64,000 bases of DNA from Leptospira licerasiae serovar Varillal str. VAR 010 (GTDB lineage: Bacteria; Spirochaetota; Leptospiria; Leptospirales; Leptospiraceae): assembly GCF_000244755.1 (NCBI RefSeq), contig NZ_AHOO02000008.1:1-64000 (forward strand), in the 5' to 3' direction. Shown here in pieces: positions 1 to 10,100 of this stretch; position 1 is the stretch's first letter; the number at the start of each line of letters is the position of its first letter. A program made the position numbers and the translations under genes. A model generated the notes under the pieces. It saw only the letters and a program-made list of their open reading frames with translations. It was not told where the DNA came from and did no database searches.

Positions 1-40
1 CGCGACAGAGGGAGGCGGTTCGGATTGAGAGGAAAGGATT
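1..40 (+). repeat. Left copy of 40-bp direct repeat (candidate attL core)
   Basis: All 40 bases are identical to 63188-63227, and the sequences diverge at base 41. The repeat may extend left of the window. It is coding in both places and in the same reading frame: end of a transposase at the right, start of the visible part of a gene at the left. Confidence 0.8.
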
Positions 41-578
41 TGTCCGGAAAATCCAAAAGAAAAGAACTGAAAATTGGCTTCAAGATTCTTTACAAAAAAT
101 CCAATTTGAATCCAAGACTTTTGAAGAAATTCCGAAAATTCAGAATCATAACGGTTTCGGAATACTAAACTCCTCTTCTACAATTTCAAAAGCCAGAAAG
201 TATGAACGACCCGAACTTGAAAAATACAATTCATTCTGGTTCAATTCGAATACAAAGAAGTTTCAAAGAAACCGAGAACTCGAATATCAAAAGATAGCAA
301 GTAAGATTTGGAACTGGATCCAAGCGGGCAGAAAGAAAGGTAAACAATACTCAGTTATTGAAGTTTGTGACGAGTTAGAAATTCATAAAATAACTGCTAT
401 GACCATTCTTAGGAAATGGATAAAGCTCAGACTAATTACAAGGAGGCGGATCGGATTTGCTCGGTATGATAGAAGAATAAATTTCTACATAAAACCGCTA
501 AAACAAGAACTACCTTTAATTCTATACAGTAAGCTCAGGACAAAGGCTTCCAAACGGGTTACAAGAAATGAAAAGTAA
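3..578 (+). CDS. Orphan 3' gene end with winged-helix-like C-terminus (5' end outside window or split by integration)
   Basis: An open frame enters from the left edge and runs 191 codons to a TAA at 576-578. Its first 12 or so codons equal part of the 3' coding region of the transposase at 61933-63261, in the same frame, so the two look like halves of one gene split at the 40-bp repeat. The protein is very basic. Around codons 105-170 it has a helix-turn-helix-like region (Ser-Val-Ile-Glu-Val-Cys-Asp-Glu-Leu, then Thr-Ala-Met-Thr-Ile-Leu-Arg-Lys-Trp) followed by a basic wing, which suggests DNA binding. Its end overlaps the next gene (ATG at 568) by 11 bp, so they are probably co-translated. 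No full-length family is recognised. A second, complete copy lying upstream of the window is the alternative explanation. Confidence 0.6.
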   Translation, partial: RQREAVRIERKGFVRKIQKKRTENWLQDSLQKIQFESKTFEEIPKIQNHNGFGILNSSSTISKARKYERPELEKYNSFWFNSNTKKFQRNRELEYQKIASKIWNWIQAGRKKGKQYSVIEVCDELEIHKITAMTILRKWIKLRLITRRRIGFARYDRRINFYIKPLKQELPLILYSKLRTKASKRVTRNEK

Positions 579-897
579 CCCGAGGAAGAAAAGAAAGAAA
601 ATCTATAAGTTCAAAGCTGAGGATTTCTATAAGATCTTAGATCACCAAGATTACAGATGTCTCCTAACAGGAAGAGAACTTCTTCCTGAAAATACAAACT
701 CTGAGCATATAGTCCCTCTTCGTAAAGGCGGCAATCATGAATTCAATAATATCTGCCATGTAGTAGCTCCCCTTTCTAAACTAAAGAGATATTATACTGA
801 AGAAGAAATCGTTCATTTAGCTGCGGACATTATTAAATGGAAAGGAGAAGATTATGGCTATAAAGAAATCCAAATCAATTTCAAAAAGAAGAAATGA
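568..897 (+). CDS. HNH endonuclease-like protein
   Basis: This 109-residue basic protein carries an HNH-type beta-beta-alpha metal motif. A Cys-Leu-Leu-Thr-Gly turn sits near residue 31, a Glu-His-Ile-Val-Pro-Leu core near 46-51, and an Asn-Ile-Cys-His-Val-Val segment near 61-66. The Glu-His pair replaces the commoner Asp-His, and there is only one Cys where many HNH proteins have two CxxC pairs, so it is a compact variant. HNH proteins cut DNA using one divalent metal ion. It overlaps the upstream gene end by 11 bp and the downstream gene by 44 bp, so the three form a tight operon. A role in element processing or defence is inference only. Confidence 0.75.
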   Translation: MKSNPRKKRKKIYKFKAEDFYKILDHQDYRCLLTGRELLPENTNSEHIVPLRKGGNHEFNNICHVVAPLSKLKRYYTEEEIVHLAADIIKWKGEDYGYKEIQINFKKKK

Positions 898-1516
898 AAA
901 ATTCCCAGGATGGTTAGCACAGAGTATTTCTGATAATCTAAACAAGAAACATTCATTCTTTTTAAGAGAAAAATCAAATGAGACTAAGTGGGTTACCTGG
1001 GGTCAGTGTATTCTAAATGCTCAAAAGAATTTCATTGTATATCTAAAAAGAAAGCCTCCTGAAAACATTCATAAAAATCCCAATTGGAAGTATAAAGCAA
1101 TTCAAGCAATCTTTTTGATTGAAAAGGTAGTAGTAAATAATCAAAGCGAAAGGCGATTATCACATGTCATAAAGAATCTAAATGATTTTGCCTCTAACCC
1201 TCCAAAATTCGATTCATCTGATAAGCTATTTCTTCGCACCTCTCACTTAGAAACAAATAAGCTCAACGGCTTCGTGTCTGGCTTTCGAAATGCAGATCGA
1301 GACATCAAGGCAAAAAGATGGCCAATTTCAGCACATAGAAATGGCTTGCGAATGATGCGGACTGAATTTCCGGATTTAACAAGGAGTAAGTCGGATTGGG
1401 ATATTTGTTTTAAACAAGCCAAAGCAAACCTAAGTCATTTCCAAGAAAGTGAATGGATTAAAGCTTTTGAAAAGAATCAAAATAAGTTTAATAGGATATT
1501 GTTAGATACGCTTTAA
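854..1516 (+). CDS. Hypothetical basic protein
   Basis: The product has 220 residues, is rich in Lys, Arg, Asn and Trp, and has no signal peptide or membrane segment. The ATG at 854 lies within the end of the HNH gene (44-bp overlap in another frame), so it is probably translationally coupled to it. No catalytic motif is evident. The N-terminal 15 residues are strongly basic and could contact nucleic acid. It is the last gene of the left-end operon; a short palindromic element follows directly after its stop. The function is not recognised. Confidence 0.7.
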   Translation: MAIKKSKSISKRRNEKFPGWLAQSISDNLNKKHSFFLREKSNETKWVTWGQCILNAQKNFIVYLKRKPPENIHKNPNWKYKAIQAIFLIEKVVVNNQSERRLSHVIKNLNDFASNPPKFDSSDKLFLRTSHLETNKLNGFVSGFRNADRDIKAKRWPISAHRNGLRMMRTEFPDLTRSKSDWDICFKQAKANLSHFQESEWIKAFEKNQNKFNRILLDTL

Positions 1517-1518
1517 GG

Positions 1519-1569
1519 TGGAGTAGACAAATGTAAAGAGTTATAATAATATAAGGGTTATCTACTCCA
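1519..1569. repeat. Short palindromic element, copy 1 (TGGAGTAGA ... TCTACTCCA)
   Basis: Perfect 9-bp arms at 1519-1527 and 1561-1569 (11 of 12 pairs when extended) flank an AT-rich centre with TTATAATAATATAA. A second copy of nearly equal size lies at 42229-42278. The same GGAGTAGA core is present at the ends of the IS at 26581-28040. Both copies directly follow plus-strand operons, so a termination or processing role is possible. A non-autonomous mobile repeat is the alternative. Confidence 0.55.
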
Positions 1570-1601
1570 TCTGGCTAATTAAAGGAGAATTTCAACAGAA
1601 T

Positions 1602-1874
1602 TCAATTAAACCAGAATCGATGAATTTCTTCTATAAAATATTCATCAGTTATTGGATATCCTGATTTAGAGCCAATTACTGAATCGATCCCACAATTTGG
1701 ACAAAGAGCCGTTTTACCCCTTGGATCTTCTTCGTCGCACCATTCCAATATCTTTTCTGGATCAAAATTCGATCGGCAATAGAAACAACAACACAGGTCA
1801 CTTTCCATAATTTCAGAATGATGAAATATAGAATGCTTATGAGCTTTTCTTAAAAATTCTTCGGTAAATTTCAT
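1602..1874 (-). CDS. Small zinc-ribbon cytoplasmic protein
   Basis: This 90-residue protein has two Cys knuckles: Cys-Phe-Tyr-Cys near residue 30-33 and Cys-Pro-Asn-Cys near 58-61. They are separated by an acidic stretch with Trp-Cys-Asp-Glu-Glu-Asp, and the C-terminus has an aromatic Arg-Phe-Trp-Phe motif. This matches widespread small cytoplasmic zinc-binding proteins of unknown role. There is no signal peptide. It stands alone, convergent with the left-end operon. Structural zinc binding is likely from the Cys spacing; the function is unknown. Confidence 0.65.
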   Translation of the reverse strand: MKFTEEFLRKAHKHSIFHHSEIMESDLCCCFYCRSNFDPEKILEWCDEEDPRGKTALCPNCGIDSVIGSKSGYPITDEYFIEEIHRFWFN

Positions 1875-2145
1875 CGGCCTATTTTCTCTTGGATCGACTT
1901 TTCTAAAACCTTCATTTACTAAGTCCCCAATGCCTATCGGGTCTAGATGATATTGTCTCCCTCATTTGAAGTTGTATTAAACAATGAGCACAAGAAGGAA
2001 ATCTCGGAAAAACAAAGACATTTGTTATCCCTGTTCCAGCACAATCTTATAAGTAAATTTCTGCAAGGCAAGTTTTAAGGGACCTGATTCTAAGTAAGCG
2101 TATCGATTTCTACAGCTTCCATGCTCTCTCAATTCATCGTAGCTG

Positions 2146-2889
2146 CTACCGAATTGTGCAATTCCCTTTAGTTATATAATCTTTGATATTTTCCAATGGG
2201 AACGGATTACTATACAGAATAACTCCTTTCGAAACGGCCCGTGGAGGTATTAAAATACTTCCCGAATCGATCTTATTGTTGAAATCAAGCGTCGTAACAA
2301 AATTCAGATCTGAAAAATAACTTCCTCCAACTTTTGATGGATGGTTTTTATCTATCTCTTGCTTTAAATAATCCATTTCTTCGCATTTACCTTCAAGACA
2401 TGCGAACATGGCATTTATTGTGTAGATCGTTATGGCCGATATTGCTATGAAATTATAGAAATTTTTGACGGTTCCCTTCCAATTGAAGCAACTAACTTGT
2501 TTTGGGTATTCCGTTGATTTTAACGGAATTAAGCTATTATCATCCAACTGAAGATTTAAGTTCCTGAGAGAGAATGATTCAGTCTCGTCCGAGTCGTTTT
2601 GAATTAAAATTAGCCCTACTAGATAATCCTGGGAAAGGTGAATTAATGCTGAATCAGTATTATCTACAACAAAATTAGAAAGCAGATGATCAACGAAAGG
2701 AGAATCTGACTTTAGTAAGATTATTCTCCCTTTGATATCATGATCCGATATCCTAAAGACTTTTATAACGTTTAGTTCTTCATCCCTAATTGTATCTGGA
2801 TGAAAATCAATGGATTGCTTATCTCGATCGGGAAGTAAGCATTGGCATAGGAATAACGATATTAGGAAAAATAGATGATTTATTTTCAT
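2146..2889 (-). CDS. Hypothetical lipoprotein
   Basis: The 247-residue product starts with a Lys-containing N-region and a hydrophobic stretch (Leu-Phe-Phe-Leu-Ile-Ser-Leu-Phe-Leu) ending in Cys-Gln-Cys near residues 15-17. This fits a relaxed spirochaetal lipobox, so a lipid-anchored envelope protein is likely. A second hydrophobic stretch around residues 140-160 may be a membrane segment or buried core. No known domain is recognised. It is the last of a run of minus-strand lipoprotein genes downstream of the RHS gene. Confidence 0.6.
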   Translation of the reverse strand: MKINHLFFLISLFLCQCLLPDRDKQSIDFHPDTIRDEELNVIKVFRISDHDIKGRIILLKSDSPFVDHLLSNFVVDNTDSALIHLSQDYLVGLILIQNDSDETESFSLRNLNLQLDDNSLIPLKSTEYPKQVSCFNWKGTVKNFYNFIAISAITIYTINAMFACLEGKCEEMDYLKQEIDKNHPSKVGGSYFSDLNFVTTLDFNNKIDSGSILIPPRAVSKGVILYSNPFPLENIKDYITKGNCTIR

Positions 2890-2967
2890 TCTTAGGTATT
2901 AAAGAATTTCCCAATAAACTCCAGGAAACTTTAAAATGCAATTAATTGCACTTAAGGTCCAATGCAT

Positions 2968-3420
2968 TCACTTATTCTTCGAAGGGGTATTAGAACTTTT
3001 ACCCATGTTTTTATCGATATACAAATCGTTAGGGCTTATATTACAATAATCACTGCTCAAATAAGTTGTAAATGAGTCAAAGTCAGTAAGGACTCCGAAA
3101 GACCGAATTACTGTTGCACAATCTTCTACATCTCTCTTTTTATAATATTTAGATTCATCAACTTTGAAAACTAATTCATCTATAAATGATGCATATAGTA
3201 CATCTGCGATTACATAGGATTCCAATTCAGATCCAGTTTTGCCCTGCGCTGTAAAAGCTGCATTTGCAGTTAGGTAATCCCCTACCATTGCAGCATTTAT
3301 GAGCCTTTTTTTAGCCTCATCTCCCTTATAGGTATCAGTAAGACCTAAAGTGTCGACGACCAGGCAATTTACTAAAAAACTGTATAATAGCGTAATTATA
3401 AATATGTTAATCTTTTTCAT
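2968..3420 (-). CDS. Leptospira-type small lipoprotein (TIGR04452-like)
   Basis: The 150-residue product has a Lys-rich N-region, a hydrophobic core and a Leu-Val-Asn-Cys lipobox near residue 19, so it is probably lipidated. The mature part contains Lys-Gly-Asp-Glu-Ala-Lys-Lys-Arg, a central Ala-rich helix, and Tyr-Tyr-Lys-Lys-Arg-Asp-Val-Glu-Asp-Cys followed by a second Cys about 29 residues on. The gene at 55290-55682 shares this layout (KGxExKxRI, then YYxKxDVxxC and a late Cys), so the two are paralogues near opposite ends of the element. The layout recalls the Leptospira family TIGR04452. The function is unknown. Confidence 0.65.
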   Translation of the reverse strand: MKKINIFIITLLYSFLVNCLVVDTLGLTDTYKGDEAKKRLINAAMVGDYLTANAAFTAQGKTGSELESYVIADVLYASFIDELVFKVDESKYYKKRDVEDCATVIRSFGVLTDFDSFTTYLSSDYCNISPNDLYIDKNMGKSSNTPSKNK

Positions 3421-3524
3421 TTGTCCGTCCTGGGGATTTTATAAAGAATATACAGAAACAATTTTCTACTAAGTTACATCAGTAACGAAAGATTACCATT
3501 AAATTAATCAACTCTATTCACTAA

Positions 3525-4115
3525 TTAAAATTTACATTTTTCATAGTTACTTTCTAAAAAGCTACTTTCTATACTAGCTGTTAAAGTAACCAAGGTATGT
3601 CCTGCATTGGCCTGTCGCTCATCCGAATTTTTTGGTTCAGGATATGGAAATCCTTTATAATGAAGAGTAATTCTAAGAGATTTGTTTTCCGAAAGGTTGA
3701 CATCTTCAAATATTTTGGTGGTATACCCATACAAATATTTCCCGAGACGAACCTCGTATTTATTTTCCCCGCCATATATAGGAAAAACCAATTCACATCC
3801 CGCAGGGAATCTGAATTGTTCGTAATTGTTCCAAAGCTTGAAAAAATTCAGTCCTCTATCTGGATTTATTAAAACGCTTCTCTCAAAGACGGTCCCCTTT
3901 TCTTCTCTCAATACAGCTATCATATATTCCTTATAGGAAAGCCTTTGAGTTCCATCAGAAAATTCGTTTGGCAAATAGATTTTAATAAAGTTATTTTTCG
4001 AATCGAAAACTGGATTTGGCATATGTTGCCAATACAAAATATTACCTCTACAGTTCATAATAAACGAAATAGAAAAAATAAATATCAACAACCGATTCAC
4101 AGACTCCCTCCGCAT
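3525..4115 (-). CDS. Hypothetical lipoprotein coupled to the RHS gene
   Basis: The 196-residue product has a signal with a Phe-Ile-Met-Asn-Cys lipobox near residue 22. The rest looks like a beta-rich periplasmic or surface domain. Its start lies 19 bp inside the 3' end of the 7.3-kb RHS gene (4097-4115), so it is likely translationally coupled to it. A gene coupled directly downstream of an RHS toxin is often the immunity gene. Here the product is an envelope lipoprotein, which would fit an RHS tail that acts on membranes. That role is inference; no immunity family is recognised. Confidence 0.6.
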   Translation of the reverse strand: MRRESVNRLLIFIFSISFIMNCRGNILYWQHMPNPVFDSKNNFIKIYLPNEFSDGTQRLSYKEYMIAVLREEKGTVFERSVLINPDRGLNFFKLWNNYEQFRFPAGCELVFPIYGGENKYEVRLGKYLYGYTTKIFEDVNLSENKSLRITLHYKGFPYPEPKNSDERQANAGHTLVTLTASIESSFLESNYEKCKF

Positions 4116-7100
4116 GTATTTCCAGTTGCTTCTGCACCTTTTACAATCAATCCAACAGGAATTGGACTAAAAATATCAATTGTATTTATAAATGATTCTA
4201 AATAATTACCTTGCGATAAATTATAACCTGCGGAACCTCCAGAGTAGATTTGTAGTATTTTACTTAATGTAATACTCGTTTCAAACAATGGGACACCACT
4301 TATATAGTTAAAACTACCAAATACAGGAACGTTTCCGGGCATCACACCCAATCCCGGCATCCCAAAAAAGGCAATCGATCCGGCAGTGACGGCGAATGAG
4401 ACTGCAGCTGCGTAACAACCGGCAATTCTCGCATTCTTCTCATTCCAGCGTAAATGATTCAAACTAGATTTAGAATAACCTCCCACAATATAAGCTTGAA
4501 AAGTAAATGGAGACAATACAGATCCTGCTGCAAGGATTCCAACTCCTAATCCAGTATAGAGAAGTATTGGAACTGCTGCTGAAGCAAGTAATGCTACACC
4601 TACTGCCATTGCTAGTGCAGAGAAAACCAACATCGATGCAACACCTAAAGCAAAAAGTCCCGCGATGATTGCCGCGCCTGCAACGGTCATAGCCAATGCA
4701 GCTGCCATAAGTACTGCACTGACTCCTATAACGGCAGCCGCTGCTGCAAGAACAGTGGCTTGAATCAAAGCAACCCCACCTATAACTAATCCAGCAGCTC
4801 CGACAATGGCCGCTGCTGAACTCGCAAGAAGAGCTGTTGAACCGACTATCGCTGCGGCGCCCACACCTGCTACTACAAGTGCGGAAGATCCGAACAGAGC
4901 CGCTGATCCGCCAATTATTCCAGAGGCTAGACCTAATCCAAGAGCTGTGCTTCCTCCAACTACAGAACCAATTGCTGCGCCTCCAGCTCCTATTGCTCCT
5001 GCACCCAAGAGCGTAGCACCAGCTATCATAGCAGCAGCCGATCCTGCAGCGCCTCCAGCTATTACTCCGCCAAGAGCAGTACCTATGGCTCCTACGGGGT
5101 TCAATATCAACATTGCACTGCTAAGTGTTAAACTAAAATTTAAGAAACCTAGGCCGTTACTACTCAACCAAGAACTGAGAATACTATGGCCGCTTGGATC
5201 TGTGTAACTTATCGGATTACCTTCAGCATACGCGTAAAGATCCATTCCCGTTGGACGACTCCCATCAATTACAGAGTCTGCTTGTAGAAATCTACCAAGA
5301 ATTGGATCGTAATATCTTGCTTTATAATAATATAATCCGGTTTCTCTGTCTTCCTCTTGTGATGTATATTTATATCTAAATACATCTGGACCAAAAGAAT
5401 CTTCCCTTTGAATTTCTCCATAAGGTTTATATGATACATGAGAGGCTCCAGACTGCGCTCCTCCTGTGACTCGATTTCCTGACCCATCAGTTGCCATAAC
5501 AATAGATCCCAAATGATCCGGATGAAGAAATAGAAATCCAGTTATTGGCATTCCTGCCCCTGAGCCAGGTTCGTAAGGACTACCGATTCCGGTTGCCCCC
5601 GAATCAATGTAAGGTACCATTGTCCAAGGGGCATTACCGTTACTTCCTGGTAAAGCGATGGAACAATTTGAAAAGGAAATTATCAAAATAGGTGTAATAA
5701 ACTTGATCGTTAATTTCCAAAGTCCGTCCCCAAACGAAAGTAACGCGAACGCGACACCTAAAAATACTGTAACATATAAAAATGCGATATTCGTTCCAGG
5801 AACAAAAAGCAGATATTTAATTCCTCTAATAGCAATATCCTTAGATTGCCAGAGATAAGTATTCCAAGTAGATCCGAGTCCCGAAGAAGCTACGAGCTCT
5901 TGATTTACGTAAGAAATTAGATCTGGGTTCTGTCTTGACCACTGACCGACTAAATCTCCAGAATTTCCTTTGAAATATAGCGTATGCTGCGGAGACTTTC
6001 CAGGAGTTAAAACAACTTCATAAATTCCACCCAATGTAATCGTCTTAGTTCCATCACTACTTCTTGTTTTTCGAATACGAGTTCCAGAAAAATCGTAATC
6101 AAATTTGATCGTCTCCCCGCTTGCAGTATCAACTTGTTTCAATTTTTGAAACGGATTGTAAGAAAACGATTCGTCATTTTTGTTAATTACGTTTCCTGCA
6201 TTATCGTAAACGTAATGATAAGAAAGGTTATCTCCTGAAACATCGGTAGCTGCATTTTTATGTAAACTATTTGAATAGGAATAAGTCAAATTCCCTTTTT
6301 TAAGAAGTCTACCTGAATCCGAATATTGGTATTCTTCTGCTCCATAAACTCCTGTAGCAGAAATAAGACGACCAATGGAATCATAAGAAAAACTTTGAGA
6401 ACGAACTGGATTTTTATTATCTGTTATCGAAGAATAATTTCCATAATCGTTATAACTGTAATTCAAAACTTGGTAAGAATCTGAGTCTTTACTTGTTTGG
6501 ATACGAACCAGATTTTTCTTCACAGGATTATAATAAATATTTGTATTAACTCCATTTCCCAAAATCCTCTGAATCTTCAAAAGCCCATCCTCTATCTTAG
6601 GTCCGGCGTATTGAACTACTGGAAAATCAGAACCACTACCATCTCCCGGAGTCAAAGTTACAGCAGAAAGGTAACCGGCTTCAGAATAGAGATTTTTAAC
6701 AATACTTCCTTCCGGATAAGTAAATTCTTCGACTTGCCCTTGAAGATTATATTTCTTTTGAATGATAAAGGTTAACTCTTCTTCCGAAAGATGTTTCTTA
6801 AGAAGTGTTTGGTTACCTCTGGCATCATATTCAAAATCAGTGATTCCTAAAGAATCAGTTACTTTGGTTAAGCGGCCTATTCCATTTGCTACGGATTGGT
6901 TATCGTATTCGTAAACTTGATATACTGTTTCTCCCTGGGAGCCTATTCCCGCAATCTGTGTAACTCTACCCAATACATCATAGGAGTATTCGATTTTAGA
7001 ACCACTCGCCAACCGTTGTTCCTGAAGATTTCCTGAATTGGAATCGTATATGTATTGAGTTGTCCCCGAATCCGGGCTTATGACTTTTGTTTTTCTCCCA

Positions 7101-10100
7101 GAAAAATCACTCTGGATGTAAGTAATCCCATTTTCAGGATCTATGATCTGAGAAATTTGACCATTCGATGCGTACTTATATTGAGTGGTCTTTCCTTGTA
7201 GTGTAGAAGACACAGTTTGCCCTAAAGAATTTTTTACTTCAATTTTTTCTTGTATAACATTACCGTTATTCGACTCTTTTACTGTGGTAATCAACCCTGA
7301 TACCGAAACTGAAGTAGAAGATCCGTCATTCCGTTCAGAAAGGACCATGTTTCCTTCGGCATCGTAAGTAAAACTCGTCCAAGAAAATGGGTTAGACCCT
7401 TCTAAATAAGAATCTATTTTCTTTACAGTTTGCCCTTGAGGATTACCGTATGTTTCTTCTACAAGTACATAGCCATTCACTAAACTGCTTCGTTTTTTAG
7501 TGATTCCTGTAATTATATTGTTAGATTCTTCCTGCCAACTTTGGCCGTTACTTCTGCGGAAAGTTTTTCGTACTAACTTATTCTCTAAGTCTCCTGTATT
7601 TTCATATTCTATCTTCTCGGACCATTCCGACTCCCCAGGAAGATAGCTTAAAACTGCTCTTCCAAAAGTATCATATTCGGTTTTAGATACAACACCATTA
7701 GAATTTGTGTTAGAAACTTCCAATCCATTGGTTAAATTATATTCTTTTAAAGTAATATGGCCGAGGGAATTGGAAATCTTGATTGGATACTTATGTACTA
7801 TGGAATCATATTCTATTGAATTTGTATTTCCGTTAGAATCAAGAGTCGACGTTGGATTTCCATATTCATCGTAAGCCTGGATATATTGATTTTTCCAAAC
7901 TCCATCGGAAACCAATTCTCGAACTGCAGATACTAATCGACCGGAATAATTAAACTTCTTATCAGACAGTAATTCTCCATCCTTAAAAAGCTGAATTTCA
8001 GTCGGCTTTCCTAAAATACTTTGGCTCCAGTCATTTAGATATGTTGTCTTTTCTGACAATATAGTTCCATTTATGGATGTTACTTTGTTTAAAATATTTC
8101 CGTAAGAATCATAGGTTTTCGAAATTAATGAAGAAGAAAAAACGTTCCCTGCTTGGTATTTTATCTCAGAGGTATCTCCAGGTAATACCAAGGTCCCGCC
8201 AAAAACAGAAGTCGATTTATTATAACTCCAGGTCGATTCAGAAAGTAAAATACCATTCTTTTTAATCTTTTGATATGTAGGTCTCCCGGACATCTCGATA
8301 AAACTTGGATCGTATTCTATCTCTATCGTTTGATTCAGAATCGAATCGGTCTGAGTCATTTTCTGAAAACCGATATAAGTAGAATTTCGAAAACCTCCTA
8401 GATAAAATCTGGCAAACGAATATGAATAACTTCCCGAACTTAAAATAGTATCCCCGGTTTTTTGAGTTAACCTGGTGATTAGATAATCAGCTCCCCCAAA
8501 TGGAACAAATTGGGGAGAAGAAGAATTATACAAGCTCGGTTGAATTGCTCCCGGATGATTTTTCGAAAGTTGATATTCTAAATTTAATTCTACATTACCC
8601 TGGGAGGAATAAGATCCATTTTCAACCTTCGAAAGAAGTCCACTCGGAAGCGCTTGATTGAATCGAATATAATGCAATTCTAAACTGGATTCATAAGGAA
8701 AACTTCTGTAAGCGATGCTCGATATTCCAGGAGCGCTACTCGCAACAGAAGTTTGAAGATTTACTTTATTACCCTTTAATCCTAAAATCTCCGGCTTACC
8801 ATCAGAGTTTGTATCGATCGAAAGGAAGTATCCGCCCGTAGTCCAGCTATCGTCTCCATTTTCAGAGTAAGTAACATACCCATTCGAATCCGATTTCGCA
8901 TATGAAACCGCCAAAACACCGTTCGCAGCATCATATCTTAAGAAATCAGCTTTGTTATCTCCGTTTAGATCTATGAAATCTTTTCGATTCCTCCAATTAA
9001 AATAAGAAATAGAACTCGAATCCCCACTACTGGAAGTGGAAGGTATATAGGAATCTAAATCAATAGCTACTTCATAAGAACTTGCGTTACCAATCGTAAC
9101 TATAAACTTATAGGTAGTAACAGTTGTTACTACGCCATTCGAATCAGTCTGATCTATGCTCGTTACATCAGCTCTAAGAGTATCTAAAGCACCATCTCCA
9201 TTCAAATCTTTAGAAACATCTTGGTTCCAATTTACCTTGAAAGGAGTTAGGTATTTGGAATTCATCGAGTCATAAATTTCTACATTAAAAAATGAGTTGG
9301 AAAGGTCGGTATTATCATAAGATATTCTGTCTTTCACTCCATCTCCAGAAAGATCAGCCTCTACATAAACCGTATTGGAACTTGAACCAGACTCTTTATT
9401 GGCAAACGCTCCATTAACGTTGATAGTTTGAAGAGGACTCGCTCCATTTGTTAAAAAAGTTCTCCCCGTAAATGGATAATAAGAGATACTTCCTTGGTTA
9501 CCTGGCATAGAGAAAAATGCAAAGTCCAAATATCCGTCTCCGTTTAGGTCTGAAAAGAACTGGTCACCCTTGTTACCGAAATCGGTTCTTGAAATTTTAT
9601 TTGTTTCTATTATTTTAAGTAACCCATTCTGCAAATCTAAAAATGTTACAATAAGCTCTTGAGAAGTGGAATCATTGATCCTTACAAAATCCGGAACTCC
9701 GTTTCGGTCCAAATCTACAAATTGTTGGAATGACGTTCCGTAAGGAGTAATAGTTAATGTTTGGATTTTTTGAAACCCAGAACCAGTAGAAGTATATACA
9801 AGTAAATTATTATTACTGTCAGCCTGGATGAAATCGGTCTTACCATCCCCATTTACATCAAGGACAAAATGTTTCGCAGAAGAAGCTCCCAGACTTTGTG
9901 CAGTGACATTTGAATAGGATTCTGAACTGAAATCAGGCCCATAGTAAACTTTCAGGGCTTCGCCGTTATTCTTTAAAATGAGAAAATCACTCTTTCCATC
10001 CCCATTAAAATCACCTGGGAGTATTTTTCCGATACTTGTAATTCCAATATGTTCCCCAACAGTGGCATTGCTTGTAGAAATTGGATTACTAGTAGAAGCG

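Noticed and set aside
1..40. Target-site duplication of an IS
   Set aside because: 40 bp is much longer than usual duplications, and the sequence is coding and in frame in both copies, which fits a recombination core or duplicated gene better.
4806..5207. Open Ala/Pro-rich frame antisense to the RHS tail
   Set aside because: It is the mirror of the Ala/Gly-rich codons of the RHS C-terminus; low-complexity composition and no ribosome binding site.
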